From contig JAVKEP010000085.1 of assembly GCA_040221375.1 (NCBI GenBank), forward strand, positions 75,726 through 139,725: 64,000 bases of DNA, in the 5' to 3' direction. The notes beneath the pieces are model-generated. The model saw only the letters and a program-made list of their open reading frames with translations. It was not told the DNA's origin and searched no databases. This stretch comes from SHAN690 sp040221375. GTDB lineage: Bacteria; Bacteroidota; Bacteroidia; Flavobacteriales_G; Salibacteraceae. This document shows, piece by piece, positions 8,440 to 18,328 of the stretch; position 1 is the stretch's first letter, and each line of letters begins with the position of its first letter. A program made the translations under genes and the position numbers.

Positions 8440-9123
8440 TCATTGTATGGCGAATTTCACTGGGAGTTTCATGTAGACGGGAACCTTCCTTGGTCCTTGT
8501 TGTCCCGGTTTCCACTTGGGCATGTTCTTGATCAGCCGGATTACTTCGTCGGTAAGGGTAAAGTGCGGCGAGCCCAACACCTCGAATGAGCTTTCGTCGA
8601 TTTCACCTTTTGCGTTCACTGCAAACTTGATGTACACCGTCCCTTGGATACCGTTGAACTTCGCGTAGTCAGGATACCTTAAGTGTTTCCCGATATAAGC
8701 TGCGAGTCCTGGTTCACCCCCAGGGAATTCTGGATACATATCAGGGAACTCCATCGGAACAATGACAGGAGCAACAGCCGTCTCTACCGTTACCATTTCG
8801 TCCAACCAAGAAAGATCGATATCTGGCAAGTCAAGCTGATCTGAGTTGTCAACCTCCTGAACCGTAAATTCAGGCACGATGCTGGCTGTCACCACCCGAT
8901 TCCAGTCCGTTTTCGGTGTTGGGGGTGGTTTTGGCAGGGCTTTGGTGATGGGAATCGGGTCTTCCTCAATCCAGTCGATCGGTTCCACCGACCCAAACGT
9001 GAATTGTTGACCGTCAAAAGGCTTACCGTGTTCGAGCGCACAAAGCGACGCCGCTAAGGCAATGGTCAAGCCCAAGAGCATTCTGAATGTGGGCTTTTCT
9101 TCTTGAGGGTTTGCTGACATCAT
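8440..9123 (-). CDS. TonB-family energy transducer (second copy)
   Basis: A 227-residue inner-membrane-anchored protein with one N-terminal transmembrane helix (MLLGLTIALAASLCAL, near residues 16-31), a proline-rich stretch (KALPKPPPTPKTD) and a C-terminal TonB domain: EFPGGEPGLAAYIGKHLRYP, GIQGTVYIKFAVNAKGEID and MPKWKPGQQGPRKVPVYMKL. It would pass proton-motive energy to outer-membrane receptors through ExbBD encoded elsewhere. I chose ATG at 9123; a second ATG follows at 9120. A longer reading to TTG at 9222 would begin inside the terminator of the preceding tonB and is rejected. Compared with its neighbour it lacks the acidic region. Confidence 0.85.
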   Translation of the reverse strand: MMSANPQEEKPTFRMLLGLTIALAASLCALEHGKPFDGQQFTFGSVEPIDWIEEDPIPITKALPKPPPTPKTDWNRVVTASIVPEFTVQEVDNSDQLDLPDIDLSWLDEMVTVETAVAPVIVPMEFPDMYPEFPGGEPGLAAYIGKHLRYPDYAKFNGIQGTVYIKFAVNAKGEIDESSFEVLGSPHFTLTDEVIRLIKNMPKWKPGQQGPRKVPVYMKLPVKFAIQ

Positions 9124-9220
9124 ATCAAGTGGATTTGAACAGCTAACGTTGATTCGCAAGATTCCATTGCCTTCGCTACCGCTTCCCTGAGAATACGGCG
9201 TACATGGTTGAGTGAACACC

Positions 9221-9247
9221 AAAAAAAAGCCCCGATCACTCGGGGCC
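9221..9247 (-). terminator. Rho-independent terminator after the tonB gene at 9269-9943
   Basis: On the minus strand a GC-rich 7-bp stem (GCCCCGA at 9229-9235 with its complement at 9240-9246, 4-nt loop) is followed by eight T residues (9221-9228). It lies 22 bp past the stop of the tonB gene at 9269 and separates it from the second TonB-family gene. Confidence 0.85.
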
Positions 9248-9268
9248 TTCTTGTGTTTTTGTTCTCAG

Positions 9269-9943
9269 TTACTTAAGAATGAACCTGAAGGGTAGTTTGT
9301 AATAAACCCGAACCGATTTACCCCGCTGACGGCCTGGTTTCCAATCCGGCATGCCTTTCACAACTCGGATCGCTTCCGCATCCAACGCTGGGTGAACGCC
9401 GCGGAGAATGGTAATCATGTCATCGTTAATCGACCCATCTTCCATTACGACAAACTGTACGTAAACGATACCTTGGATGCCTGCGTCCTTGGCAATGGCC
9501 GGGAATTTTGTGTTCTTTCCGAGGTATTCAAACAAGGCGCGTTCACCACCCGGGAATTCTGGGTTCTCCTCCACAATCGTAAAGATCTGAGGTTCTTCAG
9601 CGGTTTCTTCAGGAATGTCAACGAACTCGATGATCTCGTCCTCATCGCTTTCTGTATCCTCAATCTCCAATTCATCTTCGAGTTCCTCGTCATCTTCTAC
9701 AATCTCGATGATCGTAGTTTGTGGTGGTGGGGGCGGCGGGGGTGGAGGTTGTTGCTGGGTGATTGGAATCATTTCCTCCTCCTCCAGCTCAATGTCGAGC
9801 TCGCCGAGTTTTCCTACGTCGCCTTCGTACTGCGTCCATTCAAAGGCCACAAGTACTACGCCCAGTGATAAAAGCAAACCGATTAGGAAGTATACTCCCT
9901 TCTTGTTCTCAATGTCAGCTTCTGGATTCTTTTTTAATTGCAT
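9269..9943 (-). CDS. tonB: TonB-family energy transducer
   Basis: A 224-residue TonB protein of the Bacteroidota type. It has one N-terminal membrane helix (VYFLIGLLLSLGVVLVAF, residues 17-34), the box EEEEMIPITQQQ followed by nine prolines, and a long acidic spacer (residues about 80-125, mostly Glu and Asp). The C-terminal domain has EFPGGERALFEYLGKNTKFP, GIQGIVYVQFVV and MPDWKPGRQRGKSVRVYYKL. It spans the periplasm and drives TonB-dependent receptors. It is the last gene after sprA-gcvH-vanZ, 90 bp past the vanZ-like gene, and is followed by a strong terminator. Confidence 0.93.
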   Translation of the reverse strand: MQLKKNPEADIENKKGVYFLIGLLLSLGVVLVAFEWTQYEGDVGKLGELDIELEEEEMIPITQQQPPPPPPPPPQTTIIEIVEDDEELEDELEIEDTESDEDEIIEFVDIPEETAEEPQIFTIVEENPEFPGGERALFEYLGKNTKFPAIAKDAGIQGIVYVQFVVMEDGSINDDMITILRGVHPALDAEAIRVVKGMPDWKPGRQRGKSVRVYYKLPFRFILK

Positions 9944-10033
9944 ACGCTTTTCGCATTTCGACGACCAAAATAGTCACAAGCATTGGGAATGTAAACCCAA
10001 AGGGACTAATTTTTAATCAATTTTAGTTTTTGG

Positions 10034-10411
10034 TCATAAATACCCTTTAACGCCGTATACCGCTCCGAACGCGGCCAATCCAGCAGCTGCCCCTAGGGTA
10101 TTGAATACCATATCCATCAACTCAATCGACCTTCCGATGAAAATGGTCCCTTGTAAAAACTCGATGACTACGCCATAGACGACAGCTAGAACAAAGACTT
10201 TACGCATGGTTTGCTTGCGTAAGACTCGAAAGGCGGATTGTTTGATAAAGCCTTCGGTTAGGATAAAGCTCAACACCCCAAACAGGATTAGATGGATGAC
10301 GAAATCCACATTTTCCATTTTGGAGCTTTCGAACTGATCTCCTGGCAACCCGCAAAGCACGAGAATCAGAACTGCCCAAGATAAACCTAGGTAGTTGTAC
10401 TTGAGGAACAT
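10034..10411 (-). CDS. VanZ-like family membrane protein
   Basis: A 125-residue protein with about four membrane helices: SWAVLILVLCGLPG, VDFVIHLILFGVLSFIL, VFVLAVVYGVVIEFLQGTIF and MVFNTLGAAAGLAAFGAVYG. The signatures VIEFLQ and DMVFNTLGAAAG are typical of VanZ-like proteins. The name comes from a teicoplanin-resistance protein, but small chromosomal members have no settled function. It starts four bases after the gcvH stop, so the two are co-transcribed. Confidence 0.85.
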   Translation of the reverse strand: MFLKYNYLGLSWAVLILVLCGLPGDQFESSKMENVDFVIHLILFGVLSFILTEGFIKQSAFRVLRKQTMRKVFVLAVVYGVVIEFLQGTIFIGRSIELMDMVFNTLGAAAGLAAFGAVYGVKGYL

Positions 10412-10415
10412 GGAA

Positions 10416-10796
10416 TCAAGCTCCTATTTCAGCCTTGTAATCTTCGGCCGAGAGAAGGTCTTCCACTTGAGAGGTATCCGACATCTTCACTTTGATCATC
10501 CATCCTTCACCGTAAGGATCACTGTTAACCGTTTCCGGTGCATCTGTCAAGGCAGCATTCACTTCGATGACTTCTCCAGCGAGAGGCATGAACAGGTCCG
10601 ATACTGTTTTAACGGCCTCAACCGTTCCGAACACTTCTTCCTGATCTAAACTTTCGCCTTCAGATTCAATCTCGATGTATACAACGTCACCCAATTCGCC
10701 TTGCGCGTAGTCTGTAACGCCGATGATGGCTGTATCACCTTCCACTCTCACCCACTCGTGATCTTTGGTGTACTTCAAGTCTGTAGGAATGTTCAT
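10416..10796 (-). CDS. gcvH: Glycine cleavage system H protein
   Basis: A 126-residue lipoyl carrier that shuttles the aminomethyl group between the P, T and L proteins. DLKYTKDHEWVRVEGDTAII at the N-terminus and GTVEAVKTVSDLFMPLAGEV, which carries the lipoylated Lys, are diagnostic; NSDPYGEGWMIKVKM closes the domain. No gcvP, gcvT or lpd gene is nearby. The gene has its own promoter match upstream and is followed by the vanZ-like gene after four bases. Confidence 0.95.
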   Translation of the reverse strand: MNIPTDLKYTKDHEWVRVEGDTAIIGVTDYAQGELGDVVYIEIESEGESLDQEEVFGTVEAVKTVSDLFMPLAGEVIEVNAALTDAPETVNSDPYGEGWMIKVKMSDTSQVEDLLSAEDYKAEIGA

Positions 10797-10813
10797 ATCG
10801 CTAAATATTTGGA

Positions 10814-10821
10814 CAAACCTA
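10814..10821 (-). promoter_or_regulatory. -7 promoter element of gcvH
   Basis: TAGGTTTG on the minus strand matches TAnnTTTG and ends 17 nt before the gcvH ATG, in the gap after sprA. No clear -33 TTG. It suggests that gcvH-vanZ can be transcribed independently of sprA. Confidence 0.45.
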
Positions 10822-10891
10822 CATGAATCTTTTTAGGGAGCAGAAGCATTACTGGCTAAATAATCAAGGCTTTTGAACGAGGTATTCACAC

Positions 10892-13800
10892 TTATCCGCT
10901 CAGCGAGAATCGAAGACTGAAGCCTGCATTTGTATTCGAGGTGGGAAATGAGTTTGAGATGGCAGGCCGGTTCGCTACCCAATCGTAGAATACCCTCAAT
11001 GTTAGTGCTTGGGTCAGGATGTAGTCTCCGGTAAACTTGAGAGAGTAAACGCGCTGTCCGGCCGTGGTTTGCGTTTCATTCTCTACAATCTTTCGGATAA
11101 TGGTCTTGGAATCTCGTATGCTGAAGTCGCCCCGAATGGTCAAATCACTTTTTACCGTATTGCCTCGGATCTTAAATGGCAATTTCAGCTGCTTCACTGT
11201 ATAACCTGACCCGATGATGTACTCTAAGTTTCCTATTTCGGTCAGCTGATTGTTACTCGTATTCAATGAAAGCGTTCGGTCCTTTCTCACTTCAACTCGA
11301 GTGAGCAAGCTGTTTTTCCAGGTCATGTCTAAGTTCACCAAGGGAGAAAAAGATTCGCTGATGGTGACTTGTGAAATGATGAAGTCAGGCTGTAGGCGAC
11401 TTTCATTCAAGGCAAACGTGTCTGCCCGTGCAAATGACTTCAAGAAGCCTCCCACGGTATAAGTAGATCTGTATGCGTGGTTCACACTGACGCTCCTAAA
11501 ATGCTTTTGGAAGAACTTAATCTTGTTGAGACCCGTGTAGTTGATTCGCCAATTAGGCAGCGGAATGCGCACTTTGATTGGGTTCAAGTTGCTTTTTGCA
11601 ACCCCTTCACCCGTGTAGGTGGCGAAGAACGCGTGGATCAAAACATCCTGCTGAGTGGCGTCGTAGCCAATCGAATAGCCCGCTGAATCCACTCCGGTGA
11701 TTTTCTCACGCTCTCCCATTCTATTTGACACCGCTTGCCGATTGCCTAAAAACTCATTGTACAAGGTTCGGTTCGCTGAATCAATGCGCTGAAAGGCGGT
11801 TGAAATGGAAACGATGGACGCACTGTAATTACCGGTGATTACGCGTGTACTGTCGTCGTTGAATGGCATTCGCGTATCGTCAAACAAGCTTCTTTCGTCA
11901 AAGTTCCAATACTCTGTTTGGTTTTCAGAGGTTACCTCGTTCAGGGTCAAATCAATCCGCAGGTCACGAACGGGCTGCACACTCGACCTCATCGAAAGGT
12001 TCTCGGTTTTCGTTCGCATGTACGGATTGAACAGGTTCTCATTCGGAATGAGCCAATCCTTGTCATTACCAGCCCAATCGGCGAAGTGAGTTCTACGTTC
12101 CCCGAAATTTTCTTGTTGTCCGAAGATGAAGCCAGCCCCCGGCGCCATTGCAGCCGCTGGGTCCATTCCCATGTACGTCGCCTCGTGTTTGAATCCCGGC
12201 AGGGTAATCCCTCTATTCACAGAATACGTTCCCGAAACATTCTTCACGCTCATCAGTAGCTTCAGGGCACCATCCAAAATCACCGGATTTCGATCCTTCT
12301 TCTTATCGTCCTCTGGCTTATCGTCCGTCACCGAATTCTTGTCGTCTCCTTCCCTCGAAACCGACTTCTTGTTCGTCGTTTTGCTCCTGGACTTTGTCTT
12401 TCGCCCCCGATTAACGTCGCGCAAATACGGTACCTTGTTGTACAGGGAAATCAAGTTCAAGGTAGCATTGGCTTGCAATTGTTGGCCATTCGATACGGTG
12501 TGGCCCAGCGTGTCACCTCGGTACGCCCTCGGATTGTTTGAATCGATGTTCATCTGCCGCACTTGCGGATCGATCAACGGCCCTCGCGTCCAATCATACG
12601 TTGCGGAATACCTCGTACTCAAATTGGTCCAATCGAGGATCGGGATTTTATTGAGAGGAACCGCCCAGGATACGCTGGCGTTGTGCGTGTAATTGGTCAA
12701 GAGACCTAAATTCTTCAGGCTTGAAAGAATGGAATCACGGTGCAATTTATAGCTATCGGATTGGTCCACTTCAGTTCCGTCTGGGTTATAGAGCACACCT
12801 CCACTTCCCTCATCGCCATTGCCTTGGCCACGCCTTACACTTTCACCTTCAAACTCGCGAATCAGCGCCCGACCGTTCGCATTGAAATCGATCTTAATCG
12901 CCTTGGTTAGGTCGTATGAAAGATTGTAGGTCCGGTTCCAATTGAACGCCTTGTCGACGAACGCCTGTTGTGGTAACGTTGATTCTGGATTCAGGTTACG
13001 CATTTTCCGTTCAGAGTAACGTCGATCAAAATCGTTTCGGAAAGCTACTTGCTTCGGCACCAACGAAAAATTGAAATCACGGATCAGCCGGAGGTATTTC
13101 GACTTTCGGAGGAATTTTACCTTGGTGAAGGGCTCAATGGATTTCGGGCTGTTGGAAAAGCTGTATGCCAAGCCTCCGCGATAATTGCGCGTGAAATTGT
13201 ATTCGGTATTAAAGTCCCTGAAATTTGTTTCCGTGAAGGCGTAGGTAGCCGAGAGGTTCGACACGTCGTAGAACTTTGCAGGGCCGTCACCTGTCTTTTC
13301 CTTCCTAACGTTGGTGAAATTCAAACTTTTCCTGGTCGTCACGGTTTGCGATAGCAGCTTCAGACTATCACGCGCATCTGGGTCGCGATCATCAAGGTAA
13401 ATTTCCATTGGCGTGTCTGGTTCCGCAGGAGCAAATTGAGGATTGCTGGCCGTCTGTGAGAAGCCCACGTACATCGGAACCTTCAATCCAACTTTCTCGG
13501 GAATGAACTTGTCCAATTGAACCTGAGCAGAGGCGTCAAACGAGGTAATAGTCTCTCGTTGCCTTTCGCTCACCTTGGATTCCAGGCTTCCCCAACCCGG
13601 AGTAGTTATTTGTCCCGAAACAGCTACGTTCGCAAAGTCAGCAAGATTTGCGGATACCCGTGCCATTGCGGCCTCACCGCCGCTTTGATCAAAGTGCGTC
13701 AAACGTAATTCATTGGCCCATACTTCGACGCATTTAGGCATGCCATCGTCGTTGGGGTTATTTCGTTTTGCGGGGTTTCTAATACCGATCATCACCACCC

Positions 13801-16800
13801 TCGCATCGGCTAAGTTTGGATTTCCTACCACGTAGATCTTTCTCCCCGCACCTGCATCAACCTCGTACCGTTGGTTGAGCTGCACGTTCCCCTCTACTCC
13901 CAATTTATCGTTCCGCTCTCTCTTGGCCCCAAAAAGCTGCTCAAACTCGATGACAACGTTGTTTTCGAGCGGCCAGACCGTCTGCTGATCGGTGATCGAC
14001 TCATTGTCATAATTTCCAGGGGCGGTGATGGTTACCGGCGTTTCATATTCATAATAATTGTCCGTGAAATCGGTTCCCACACGAATGAAGACGCGTATAT
14101 CATCATCGCCTACGGGTTGCAAGATATCCGAAGCCTCTGCGTGCAAAAACATTTGCATCTTTTTAAACGAGCGCATATCGAGCTGAACATTCCTAAACGC
14201 CGCTTGGGCCTTTCCATCCTCCAGTCCACAGGCTTGGAGCGATAAGGATTGCTCATTTTGCCGGGCTAGGTTTGGTGAACCGGCTTGAATTTCTCGTTGC
14301 AATTGAGGAGGTAAGACGTAGTTGACGGGCGCTTTTTCTCCGTTTTCTTCAATGTTTACGGCTCCCACATTGAACTGAACATTCGGATCGTCCGCAAGCA
14401 CCTCTCCCTCTTCGTCCAAATCACCGGTAAAGCGACGCCATTCTCCTCGAACGAGTTCCAAGCGAGCAAACCGCAATACAACAGGCTTCTCAAATCCTTT
14501 CACAAACATGCGCATGAAGCGAATCGAACGAAAATCTTGGATATTACCTACCCTCTTTTCAAACTCCCTTACCGGTATCCTAAACTGAATCCAATCGACC
14601 GTCCGGGATTCGTCTTGCCCTTGAGGGCGGCCCTCTTGAATAGCGTTGATATAATTCTTTCCAACTGCAGCTAGCGCCTCTTGAGAGATATCAATCTTGT
14701 ACTGGTAATAGCTCTCTACGTTGTCAAGCGTATTGTCCCTGTTGATGTCTTCGGCGTCTGGCAAAGTCGACGCAGAGGTTGGGTAACCTTGATCGTTTAA
14801 CTGCTGTGATTGTTCAGAAGTTGGGCTGTTGCCTTCTTGGCCGTTGTAATACTTATACCGCTCGAGGATGTTGGCTCGTTGCTGATCATAATCATCGTCC
14901 CGGTAAAAATTATAGTTGTCATGGGATGGATCGGCGAGGATGCGGTTCAGCGCGGCAGTATTACCACCGACCCTTGCCCGGAGCGGTTGCACGTAGGCAG
15001 AATCAAAAAACTGGACTTCTTCCTCATCCCTGAGTCCGTCTAATCCTACGTCTTGAAACTCCCTCGTTTGCGGATCGTTGTCGAATGCATTTACGATTTG
15101 TTGACCCTTAGGAAGCCGACCCCAACGGGTAAAATCTTCTTCATCGCTGAGTTTTGACGCACCCCCTTCGGTGGTTGGAAATCCGTTCTCAAAACTCTTG
15201 ACTTCGTCTTTAAGTACGTCTTCTGAAATGTTGCCTATGTTGAAGTACAGCGCACCATCGGTTTGGTAATTGCCCGGAAATCCCTGCCGTTCTGCCTCCG
15301 CGTATGGGTTCATCATCCAGAATTGGATGAACTCTATGTTAGCTGCGTCAAAATCCGTTTGGTCAATTCTTCTTTGGATACCCGCCCATCTAGATTCGGG
15401 TGCATCCAACTTCACGGTGTCATTCTCTACTACTACCCCTGCAGTAACGCCAGGAATCGGGTCCACGTCATAGTTGTATGGTCCAGGCTCCTCCGGATAG
15501 TAGGAAAGATCAAACATCGTTGTCATGAAATTTTGCAATCCTTGGGCGTTGTTGAATTCCCGATTGGGAAAAACCTCCGTTTCAAACACCTGGCGCATCA
15601 AGTGGTTCTTCTGAATGCTATCGTTGCCTCGAATGTGCGGAGGCGTTGTGTTATCGTCCCTGAAAAACAGCGGGTCGATCATGTACCAAGCCAATCGAGC
15701 CCGGTTTTTGTTGAACGCAAGATCATTTCGATACGCAGTAGAGGCTCCTTCTGGAAACAGATCCGGCTGTCCTTGCGGAGTACTCGCGATGGACCACAAG
15801 CTGAATGTCCTCAAATCTATCGTGCTCTGGCTGCCCTCGAAATCATCGATGTACGAATTGCCTTCGTTTCCAATGGCCCTAGAATGGCCCGGAAAGAGTT
15901 TGGCCGCTTCGCCTGAAATGTTGATTGTCGACTTCTCTTTTGTATCGATCAATGGAATCTTGTCCACCAATGAAGTGATGAATTGTGACTCCATCGTGTA
16001 GTTTCCATCAACTCCTACCACCGTGTTGCTGATCGGTTCATCGCCGAAATTCACCTTTTGCGTAAGCGGTCTTTCGGACAAGTTCATAAACGTGCCTCCT
16101 AAATTCAGATCGTCAGAAAACTTATAATCAAACCTTGACGCAAACAGTGCTTTTCGGTTGATTCCGAATGCCGAATTGCTTTCTAAAGAAACGTTGATGG
16201 GGGTCCCAGATTCGAGGATGCCTTGATTGATGATTTTAACGCGCCCTAGCGTATAGTCTACCGTGTAATCTTGATCTTCTGACAAGGTCTGCCCTCCTGC
16301 CGTGACCTTTACCGACCCCGGCGGGATGTTGAACGCATTCAACGAAATCTCAGAACTGTTTGCACTTTGGTATTTTCCCTTGATGGAGAACCGGTTGACC
16401 GATGGGAAATTATACTGGGCATTGGCTTGAGTGTTGGTATAAAGCGAATCGAAAGCGTAGCGCTGGGCGAGGTCTTCACTTCCCGTTACATCTATGATCT
16501 TGTCGTGCAAATAGCTGCCAAAAGGTTCCAGAACCGGAAAGAAAATGCGACCGTTGGATGGATTGACCGTGATCTGTGGGTTGGCCAGAAAGTCAAAGAC
16601 CCCATCGGGGACTTGCGCCTGGTTGTTGTTGATTCTATCCAAGGCTACGACTTGAATCAGCGGCGTGTCATTGAAGCCAGGTTTATCGATCGGAATGTAG
16701 TTGATGTCGATTCCTTTGGCGCGGTCGAGGTACCATACCCCCAACTCAAATCCCGACTGACTCAATTGGTAAGCTCCGATGGAGTACACGTTTTTCATCA

Positions 16801-18313
16801 TCAAGTCCCACATGGGAAAGCGCGTATTGAGCTCCGTGCTCTTCAGCATCTTCAACAGCAGTGACTGATCGCCGTTGTTCTCATTGGAAAACTCTCCTAC
16901 TTTATACGTCACCCCGTTGTATGTGTACTCAAATGCCACCGCCAACACTTGGTTGGGCTGCAGTTCTTGCACCAACGAAATGTATCCAAGCTGAGCATTC
17001 AGGTTGAAGTCCCTTCCTTCTTGTAGCTTTCGAGCGAGTTCCACCTTTTGGTAATCAAACCTGCTTTCCAGGCCATAAACCGTCTCAAGCTGCTGTGACG
17101 ACCTCGTAAATCCGCGTACTTCAGCGTCGCGGTAGATCTTCTTGTACAAAAGGTTTGAACCATTCGCCGCAGGCTGGGATTGCTTTTCAAGTGGATTGGC
17201 CCCCGCGAATGGTGCATTGAAGGCCCTGCGCGATTCTCCTAAATCCTGGAAAGCGATGATGTTACGATTCTGATCTGTACTGAAATTCGTATTGGTAATC
17301 CAGACTTCCACGCGCGTGATGTTGACGCTCGAATTGATGATTGGAGGAGTGGAGAGGGCTTTTTCGTAGATGTCACGGAAAAAGTGGGCAAGGAAGTAAT
17401 GCTTGTACACTTCGTATTCATCCGCTCCGACTTCGAACTCCACTTCTTGGGCGCCCCCTTCGGTGCGTACTTCACGACGCTCGCTTTTTTGCTGAGAATA
17501 AACGGAAGTGACCGTGAGTCGGCCAAATTTCAATTCTGTTTTCGCTCCAAACAACGACTGACTTCCTGAAATCAACGAACTCTGAAGGGGAAGCGAAACA
17601 TTTCCTAGTTCGATTTTTTGGATGATCTCATCTTCGTAGCCAGTGTATTCCAACTTCATCTGATTTTCAAAATCAAACGTCGCCTGGGTGTTGTAATTGG
17701 TTTGAATTTTTAGTTTGTCGCCAATGTTTCCGATCACGTTGAGTTGAATGTTTTGCCGGAAGTCAAAGACCGTGATTCTACGTTGATTCACCGGAATGGC
17801 TGGGTTGTCGGTCTTGGAGCTATTGACTCCAAAAATGAGTTCTGCCGACCCATTGGGACGGATCTCGATGGTATTGCCGCCAAATATCCGATCGAAGCCC
17901 TCGCTCTCTACGTTGATCGAAGGCCTGAAGCTCGACGTACTATTTGCATCGTCGTCGTCGAGTTCCTCTGCATTGTTTCTGATCTCCTTCCAATAATCTT
18001 TCTTTGATTTATTAGCCTCGTAAGCTTGGTATTCATCAAAGGACAGATAGGATGGGGGGCGATAATTTAGACTGCCCAGTTTTTGTTGGTAATTGTACTG
18101 CTGGGATTCAGGGTCATAATCAAACTCTGTTTCCACCGCACTAGGAGGTTGACCGTAAAGTAAACGATCATCGGTCTCGAGTGGGTCGTAGGTGTCTTTG
18201 AAGGGAAATAATAAGTCGTTGGAAGCTGTATCCTCTTGGGCAAGGACAGCCAATGGCATCAGGAGGGATGCCCAGACGAGTATCAGGATTTTATTTCTAC
18301 GACAGTGCTTCAA
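10892..18313 (-). CDS. sprA: Type IX secretion outer-membrane translocon SprA
   Basis: A 2473-residue protein matching the size of SprA (about 2400), which in Flavobacterium forms a single 36-strand outer-membrane barrel that exports type IX cargo. The signal peptide is MKHCRRNKILILVWASLLMPLAVLA. Recognisable SprA stretches include RRITVFDFRQNIQLNVIGNI, GSQSLFGAKTELKFGRLTVT, GRIFFPVLEPFGSYL and NSYIDDFEGSQSTIDLR, with a C-terminus of beta-strands ending FSLRFSLSG. An internal basic, low-complexity stretch rich in Lys, Arg and Asp (RGRKTKSRSKTTNKKS and following) is probably a loop. The start is TTG at 18313; no in-frame ATG would leave a full signal peptide. It lies 15 bp after ruvA in the order maeB-ruvA-sprA-gcvH-vanZ-tonB. 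Presence of SprA implies the other T9SS parts are encoded elsewhere. Confidence 0.96.
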   Translation of the reverse strand: MKHCRRNKILILVWASLLMPLAVLAQEDTASNDLLFPFKDTYDPLETDDRLLYGQPPSAVETEFDYDPESQQYNYQQKLGSLNYRPPSYLSFDEYQAYEANKSKKDYWKEIRNNAEELDDDDANSTSSFRPSINVESEGFDRIFGGNTIEIRPNGSAELIFGVNSSKTDNPAIPVNQRRITVFDFRQNIQLNVIGNIGDKLKIQTNYNTQATFDFENQMKLEYTGYEDEIIQKIELGNVSLPLQSSLISGSQSLFGAKTELKFGRLTVTSVYSQQKSERREVRTEGGAQEVEFEVGADEYEVYKHYFLAHFFRDIYEKALSTPPIINSSVNITRVEVWITNTNFSTDQNRNIIAFQDLGESRRAFNAPFAGANPLEKQSQPAANGSNLLYKKIYRDAEVRGFTRSSQQLETVYGLESRFDYQKVELARKLQEGRDFNLNAQLGYISLVQELQPNQVLAVAFEYTYNGVTYKVGEFSNENNGDQSLLLKMLKSTELNTRFPMWDLMMKNVYSIGAYQLSQSGFELGVWYLDRAKGIDINYIPIDKPGFNDTPLIQVVALDRINNNQAQVPDGVFDFLANPQITVNPSNGRIFFPVLEPFGSYLHDKIIDVTGSEDLAQRYAFDSLYTNTQANAQYNFPSVNRFSIKGKYQSANSSEISLNAFNIPPGSVKVTAGGQTLSEDQDYTVDYTLGRVKIINQGILESGTPINVSLESNSAFGINRKALFASRFDYKFSDDLNLGGTFMNLSERPLTQKVNFGDEPISNTVVGVDGNYTMESQFITSLVDKIPLIDTKEKSTINISGEAAKLFPGHSRAIGNEGNSYIDDFEGSQSTIDLRTFSLWSIASTPQGQPDLFPEGASTAYRNDLAFNKNRARLAWYMIDPLFFRDDNTTPPHIRGNDSIQKNHLMRQVFETEVFPNREFNNAQGLQNFMTTMFDLSYYPEEPGPYNYDVDPIPGVTAGVVVENDTVKLDAPESRWAGIQRRIDQTDFDAANIEFIQFWMMNPYAEAERQGFPGNYQTDGALYFNIGNISEDVLKDEVKSFENGFPTTEGGASKLSDEEDFTRWGRLPKGQQIVNAFDNDPQTREFQDVGLDGLRDEEEVQFFDSAYVQPLRARVGGNTAALNRILADPSHDNYNFYRDDDYDQQRANILERYKYYNGQEGNSPTSEQSQQLNDQGYPTSASTLPDAEDINRDNTLDNVESYYQYKIDISQEALAAVGKNYINAIQEGRPQGQDESRTVDWIQFRIPVREFEKRVGNIQDFRSIRFMRMFVKGFEKPVVLRFARLELVRGEWRRFTGDLDEEGEVLADDPNVQFNVGAVNIEENGEKAPVNYVLPPQLQREIQAGSPNLARQNEQSLSLQACGLEDGKAQAAFRNVQLDMRSFKKMQMFLHAEASDILQPVGDDDIRVFIRVGTDFTDNYYEYETPVTITAPGNYDNESITDQQTVWPLENNVVIEFEQLFGAKRERNDKLGVEGNVQLNQRYEVDAGAGRKIYVVGNPNLADARVVMIGIRNPAKRNNPNDDGMPKCVEVWANELRLTHFDQSGGEAAMARVSANLADFANVAVSGQITTPGWGSLESKVSERQRETITSFDASAQVQLDKFIPEKVGLKVPMYVGFSQTASNPQFAPAEPDTPMEIYLDDRDPDARDSLKLLSQTVTTRKSLNFTNVRKEKTGDGPAKFYDVSNLSATYAFTETNFRDFNTEYNFTRNYRGGLAYSFSNSPKSIEPFTKVKFLRKSKYLRLIRDFNFSLVPKQVAFRNDFDRRYSERKMRNLNPESTLPQQAFVDKAFNWNRTYNLSYDLTKAIKIDFNANGRALIREFEGESVRRGQGNGDEGSGGVLYNPDGTEVDQSDSYKLHRDSILSSLKNLGLLTNYTHNASVSWAVPLNKIPILDWTNLSTRYSATYDWTRGPLIDPQVRQMNIDSNNPRAYRGDTLGHTVSNGQQLQANATLNLISLYNKVPYLRDVNRGRKTKSRSKTTNKKSVSREGDDKNSVTDDKPEDDKKKDRNPVILDGALKLLMSVKNVSGTYSVNRGITLPGFKHEATYMGMDPAAAMAPGAGFIFGQQENFGERRTHFADWAGNDKDWLIPNENLFNPYMRTKTENLSMRSSVQPVRDLRIDLTLNEVTSENQTEYWNFDERSLFDDTRMPFNDDSTRVITGNYSASIVSISTAFQRIDSANRTLYNEFLGNRQAVSNRMGEREKITGVDSAGYSIGYDATQQDVLIHAFFATYTGEGVAKSNLNPIKVRIPLPNWRINYTGLNKIKFFQKHFRSVSVNHAYRSTYTVGGFLKSFARADTFALNESRLQPDFIISQVTISESFSPLVNLDMTWKNSLLTRVEVRKDRTLSLNTSNNQLTEIGNLEYIIGSGYTVKQLKLPFKIRGNTVKSDLTIRGDFSIRDSKTIIRKIVENETQTTAGQRVYSLKFTGDYILTQALTLRVFYDWVANRPAISNSFPTSNTNAGFSLRFSLSG

Positions 18314-18328
18314 AAAACTTCGTTCAGG

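Noticed and set aside
15263..15916. 217-codon open frame opposite sprA
   Set aside because: It lies within the sprA coding region and has no signal, motif or promoter.
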